Source: Firmicutes bacterium UBA2595
Lineage (GTDB): Bacteria > Bacillota > Thermincolia > Thermincolales > UBA2595
Direction: 5' to 3'
DNA length: 6,823 bases
Assembly (NCBI GenBank): GCA_002339745.1
Contig: DDKP01000151.1
Coordinates: 6,217-13,039, forward strand
The notes beneath the pieces were generated by a model. That model made no database searches and was not told the origin of the DNA. It was given only the letters and a program-made list of their open reading frames with translations. Positions within the stretch are counted from its first letter, which is position 1; each line of letters begins with the position of its first letter. Positions 6,359 through 6,823 of the stretch are shown piece after piece. Made by a program: the position numbers and the translations under genes.

Positions 6359-6766
6359 ATGGCTGATAAAAACATCGCGGTAGAAATAATTACACCGGAA
6401 CGGGTTGTATTTAGTGAAATGGTGGACTTTGTCGTCATTCCGGGTTTCGAAGGGTACCTTGGAGTGCTGCCCATGCACGCTCCTCTGGTCGGCGCCGTAA
6501 CCATAGGCGTCATCAAAACTATAAAAGACGGCAAAGAAACTAAGCTTGCTACCAGCGGTGGGTTCCTGGAAGTAAACAATGATAAAGTCGTTATTCTGGC
6601 CGAAACCGCCGAACGCGGCGATGAGATTGACGTACTCAGGGCCAAAGCCGCTCGTGAGCGCGCCCAGCAGAGGCTGTCCAGCCGTACTCATGACATTGAT
6701 ATAGCCCGCGCCGAACTGGCCTTACGGAGGGCGATGGCCCGCCTGAAGGCAGCCGGCGACCCATAA
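6359..6766 (+). CDS. atpC: F1Fo ATP synthase subunit epsilon
   Basis: Epsilon binds the foot of gamma, couples F1 to the c-ring and can inhibit ATP hydrolysis. The protein is 135 residues from the ATG at 6359. An in-frame GTG at 6350 would add three residues and overlap atpD by eight bases, but AGAGGG (6342-6347) is only 2 bases from that GTG and 11 from the ATG, so I prefer the ATG. Residues 1-85 form the beta-sandwich with the conserved VVIPGFEGYLGVLPMHAPLV (25-44). Residues about 88-133 form the helical hairpin. The hairpin starts with IDVLRAKAARERAQQRL (90-106), which contains the I/L-D-x-x-R-A motif shown to bind ATP in the Bacillus PS3 epsilon. Last gene of the operon as visible here. 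Confidence 0.96.
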   Translation: MADKNIAVEIITPERVVFSEMVDFVVIPGFEGYLGVLPMHAPLVGAVTIGVIKTIKDGKETKLATSGGFLEVNNDKVVILAETAERGDEIDVLRAKAARERAQQRLSSRTHDIDIARAELALRRAMARLKAAGDP

Positions 6767-6823
6767 ATCTAAGTAAGGCTGTCCCATAACCCTCCGGTCG
6801 GCAACAACCCCGCTGAGAGATAG
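6767..6823. other. Downstream of the operon, no supported feature
   Basis: The final 57 bases contain no stem followed by a T-run, so the operon terminator is not visible. There is no convincing start codon with a ribosome binding site. Either transcription continues into a further gene or the terminator lies beyond the window. Confidence 0.5.

Noticed and set aside
6245..6691. 148-codon minus-strand frame across the atpD-atpC junction
   Set aside because: It is antisense to two secure genes, has no family resemblance, and its composition mirrors the opposite strand.
6776..6793. AGGCTGTCCCATAA-like sequence as a possible insertion-sequence end
   Set aside because: It only vaguely resembles some transposon ends; there is no partner repeat, target duplication or transposase within the window.
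6811..6820. CTGAGA core suggesting the start of a TPP riboswitch
   Set aside because: The required upstream GGGGTGC pairing element is missing and the window ends before the rest of the fold; the short match is expected by chance.

Overview
The window holds a complete F-type (F1Fo) ATP synthase operon in the classical bacterial order atpB-atpE-atpF-atpH-atpA-atpG-atpD-atpC. All eight genes are on the + strand, full length and apparently intact. The tail of an unidentified membrane-protein gene precedes them. The organism is most likely a Gram-positive, low-to-mid GC anaerobe of the Clostridia (Peptococcaceae/Desulfotomaculum/Pelotomaculum-like). This is inferred from the strong purine-rich GGAGG-type ribosome binding sites, one TTG start, the uninterrupted eight-gene order, and a glutamate-type c subunit with a GQG...GKA...RQPE loop. 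No species can be named from the sequence alone.

Layout: 1-252 is the 3' end of a gene that begins outside the window; it encodes one hydrophobic segment and a charged tail. 253-310 is an AT-rich gap ending in the atpB ribosome binding site. The Fo genes follow: atpB (a, 311-1027), atpE (c, 1074-1310) and atpF (b, 1432-1938). The F1 genes are atpH (delta, 1932-2498), atpA (alpha, 2499-4001), atpG (gamma, 4054-4908), atpD (beta, 4933-6357) and atpC (epsilon, 6359-6766). The last 57 bases (6767-6823) hold no gene or terminator that I can support.

How the genes work together: subunits a and the c-ring form the ion path in the membrane. Ion flow turns the c-ring with gamma and epsilon inside the alpha3beta3 head, where beta makes ATP. 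Subunits b and delta hold the head still. Spacing follows the usual logic: atpF/atpH overlap, atpH/atpA abut and atpD/atpC nearly abut, which suggests translational coupling. The c-subunit gene, needed in many copies per complex, has its own AT-rich leader and very strong ribosome binding site, and is separated from atpF by a gap with an imperfect stem-loop.

This is an ordinary housekeeping operon and I found no evidence of a new biological system. The points most worth a second look are the c-subunit ion site (Gln27, Glu60, Thr61, resembling Na+-binding rotors), the stem-loop after atpE, the likely TTG start of atpB, a second inverted repeat between atpA and atpG, and the unidentified upstream gene.
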